A stretch of DNA of 56,975 bases from Acidimicrobiales bacterium (GTDB lineage Bacteria; Actinomycetota; Acidimicrobiia; Acidimicrobiales; CADCSY01): assembly GCA_035512495.1 (NCBI GenBank), contig DATKDW010000026.1:1-56975 (forward strand). The letters run 5' to 3'. Position 1 is the first letter of the stretch, and every line of letters starts with the position of its first letter. Shown here in pieces: positions 52,981 to 56,975 of this stretch. Made by a program: the position numbers and the translations under genes. Below the pieces are notes generated by a model that ran no database searches, was not told where the DNA came from, and was given only the letters and a program-made list of their open reading frames with translations.

Positions 52981-53009
52981 TTGCGACCGTCGGGGTCCCC
53001 CGGTAGGTT
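52981..53009 (+). promoter_or_regulatory. rpoB promoter P2
   Basis: TTGCGA (52981-52986), 17-bp spacer, TAGGTT (53004-53009). It would start near 53016 and give a leader of about 95 nt. The remaining leader to 53111 has GAGGAG (53097-53102) as ribosome binding site. Confidence 0.55.
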
Positions 53010-53111
53010 TGCTCTGCCGTGCCCGCGCCTGCTCGTCCTTCGGTTCTCTCGTTTGCGACCCTGCGCGCCTGCCGGTTCCCTCTGCCGATCCGCCTCTGAG
53101 GAGCTGTCGCG

Positions 53112-56975
<3,864 letters not shown>

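Overview
The window is high-GC, gene-dense chromosomal DNA. GTG and TTG starts are frequent and 1-14 bp stop/start overlaps are common. It contains the actinobacterial marker order tRNA-Thr, tRNA-Met, rpmG, tRNA-Trp, secE, nusG, rplK, rplA, rplJ, rplL, rpoB, rpoC. A menaquinone-reductase-like gene and a b6-type Rieske/cytochrome b locus sit next to a complete nuo operon. Together these suggest Actinomycetota, most likely class Acidimicrobiia; the class assignment is inference. I see no insertion sequence, prophage, CRISPR array or rRNA.

Layout. (1) 1-1521: glucose-6-phosphate isomerase, possibly cut by the window edge. (2) 1625-9244: a respiratory island. A geranylgeranyl-reductase-family gene and a mono-heme cytochrome c lie on the minus strand. 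Divergent from them is an operon for a small membrane protein, a two-cluster ferredoxin, a b6-type cytochrome b (with the Cys that carries heme c_i in b6), a subunit-IV-like protein, a Rieske protein, a di-heme cytochrome c and an unknown membrane protein. (3) 9285-24602: a complete 14-gene nuoA-N operon (NADH-type complex I). (4) 24603-25727: a 74-bp tandem repeat and a leaderless methyltransferase gene. (5) 25728-38756: a second, divergent complex I operon of 11 subunits (nuoABCDHIJKLMN, no nuoEFG), followed directly by a MidA/NDUFAF7-type methyltransferase and a spermidine-synthase-like membrane protein. (6) 38891-40530: a secreted WxL-like small protein and a membrane-anchored WxL-interacting-protein-like partner. 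(7) 40691-46167: acetyl-CoA synthetase, HtpX protease, a secreted M23-fold protein, YajQ, tRNA-Tyr and a GNAT acetyltransferase. (8) 46278-56975: the transcription/translation cluster, in which an ECF sigma/anti-sigma pair sits between rpmG and tRNA-Trp, ending in a partial rpoC.

How it fits together. The organism probably runs two proton-pumping complex I types into a menaquinone pool. One is NADH-linked; the other lacks the NADH module and presumably takes electrons from ferredoxin or another low-potential donor. A b6c-like complex, with its own ferredoxin and cytochromes c encoded beside it, would oxidise the quinol. The second complex I has an unusual quinone site: the conserved Tyr of NuoD is Trp. 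It also carries, in the same operon, a homologue of the assembly factor that methylates an Arg three residues from that position in mitochondria. This is the most novel-looking system in the window.

Expression signals are unusually readable. At least seven genes have a TANNNT -10 box 6-8 nt before the start codon, the arrangement of leaderless transcripts, and these boxes help choose starts.
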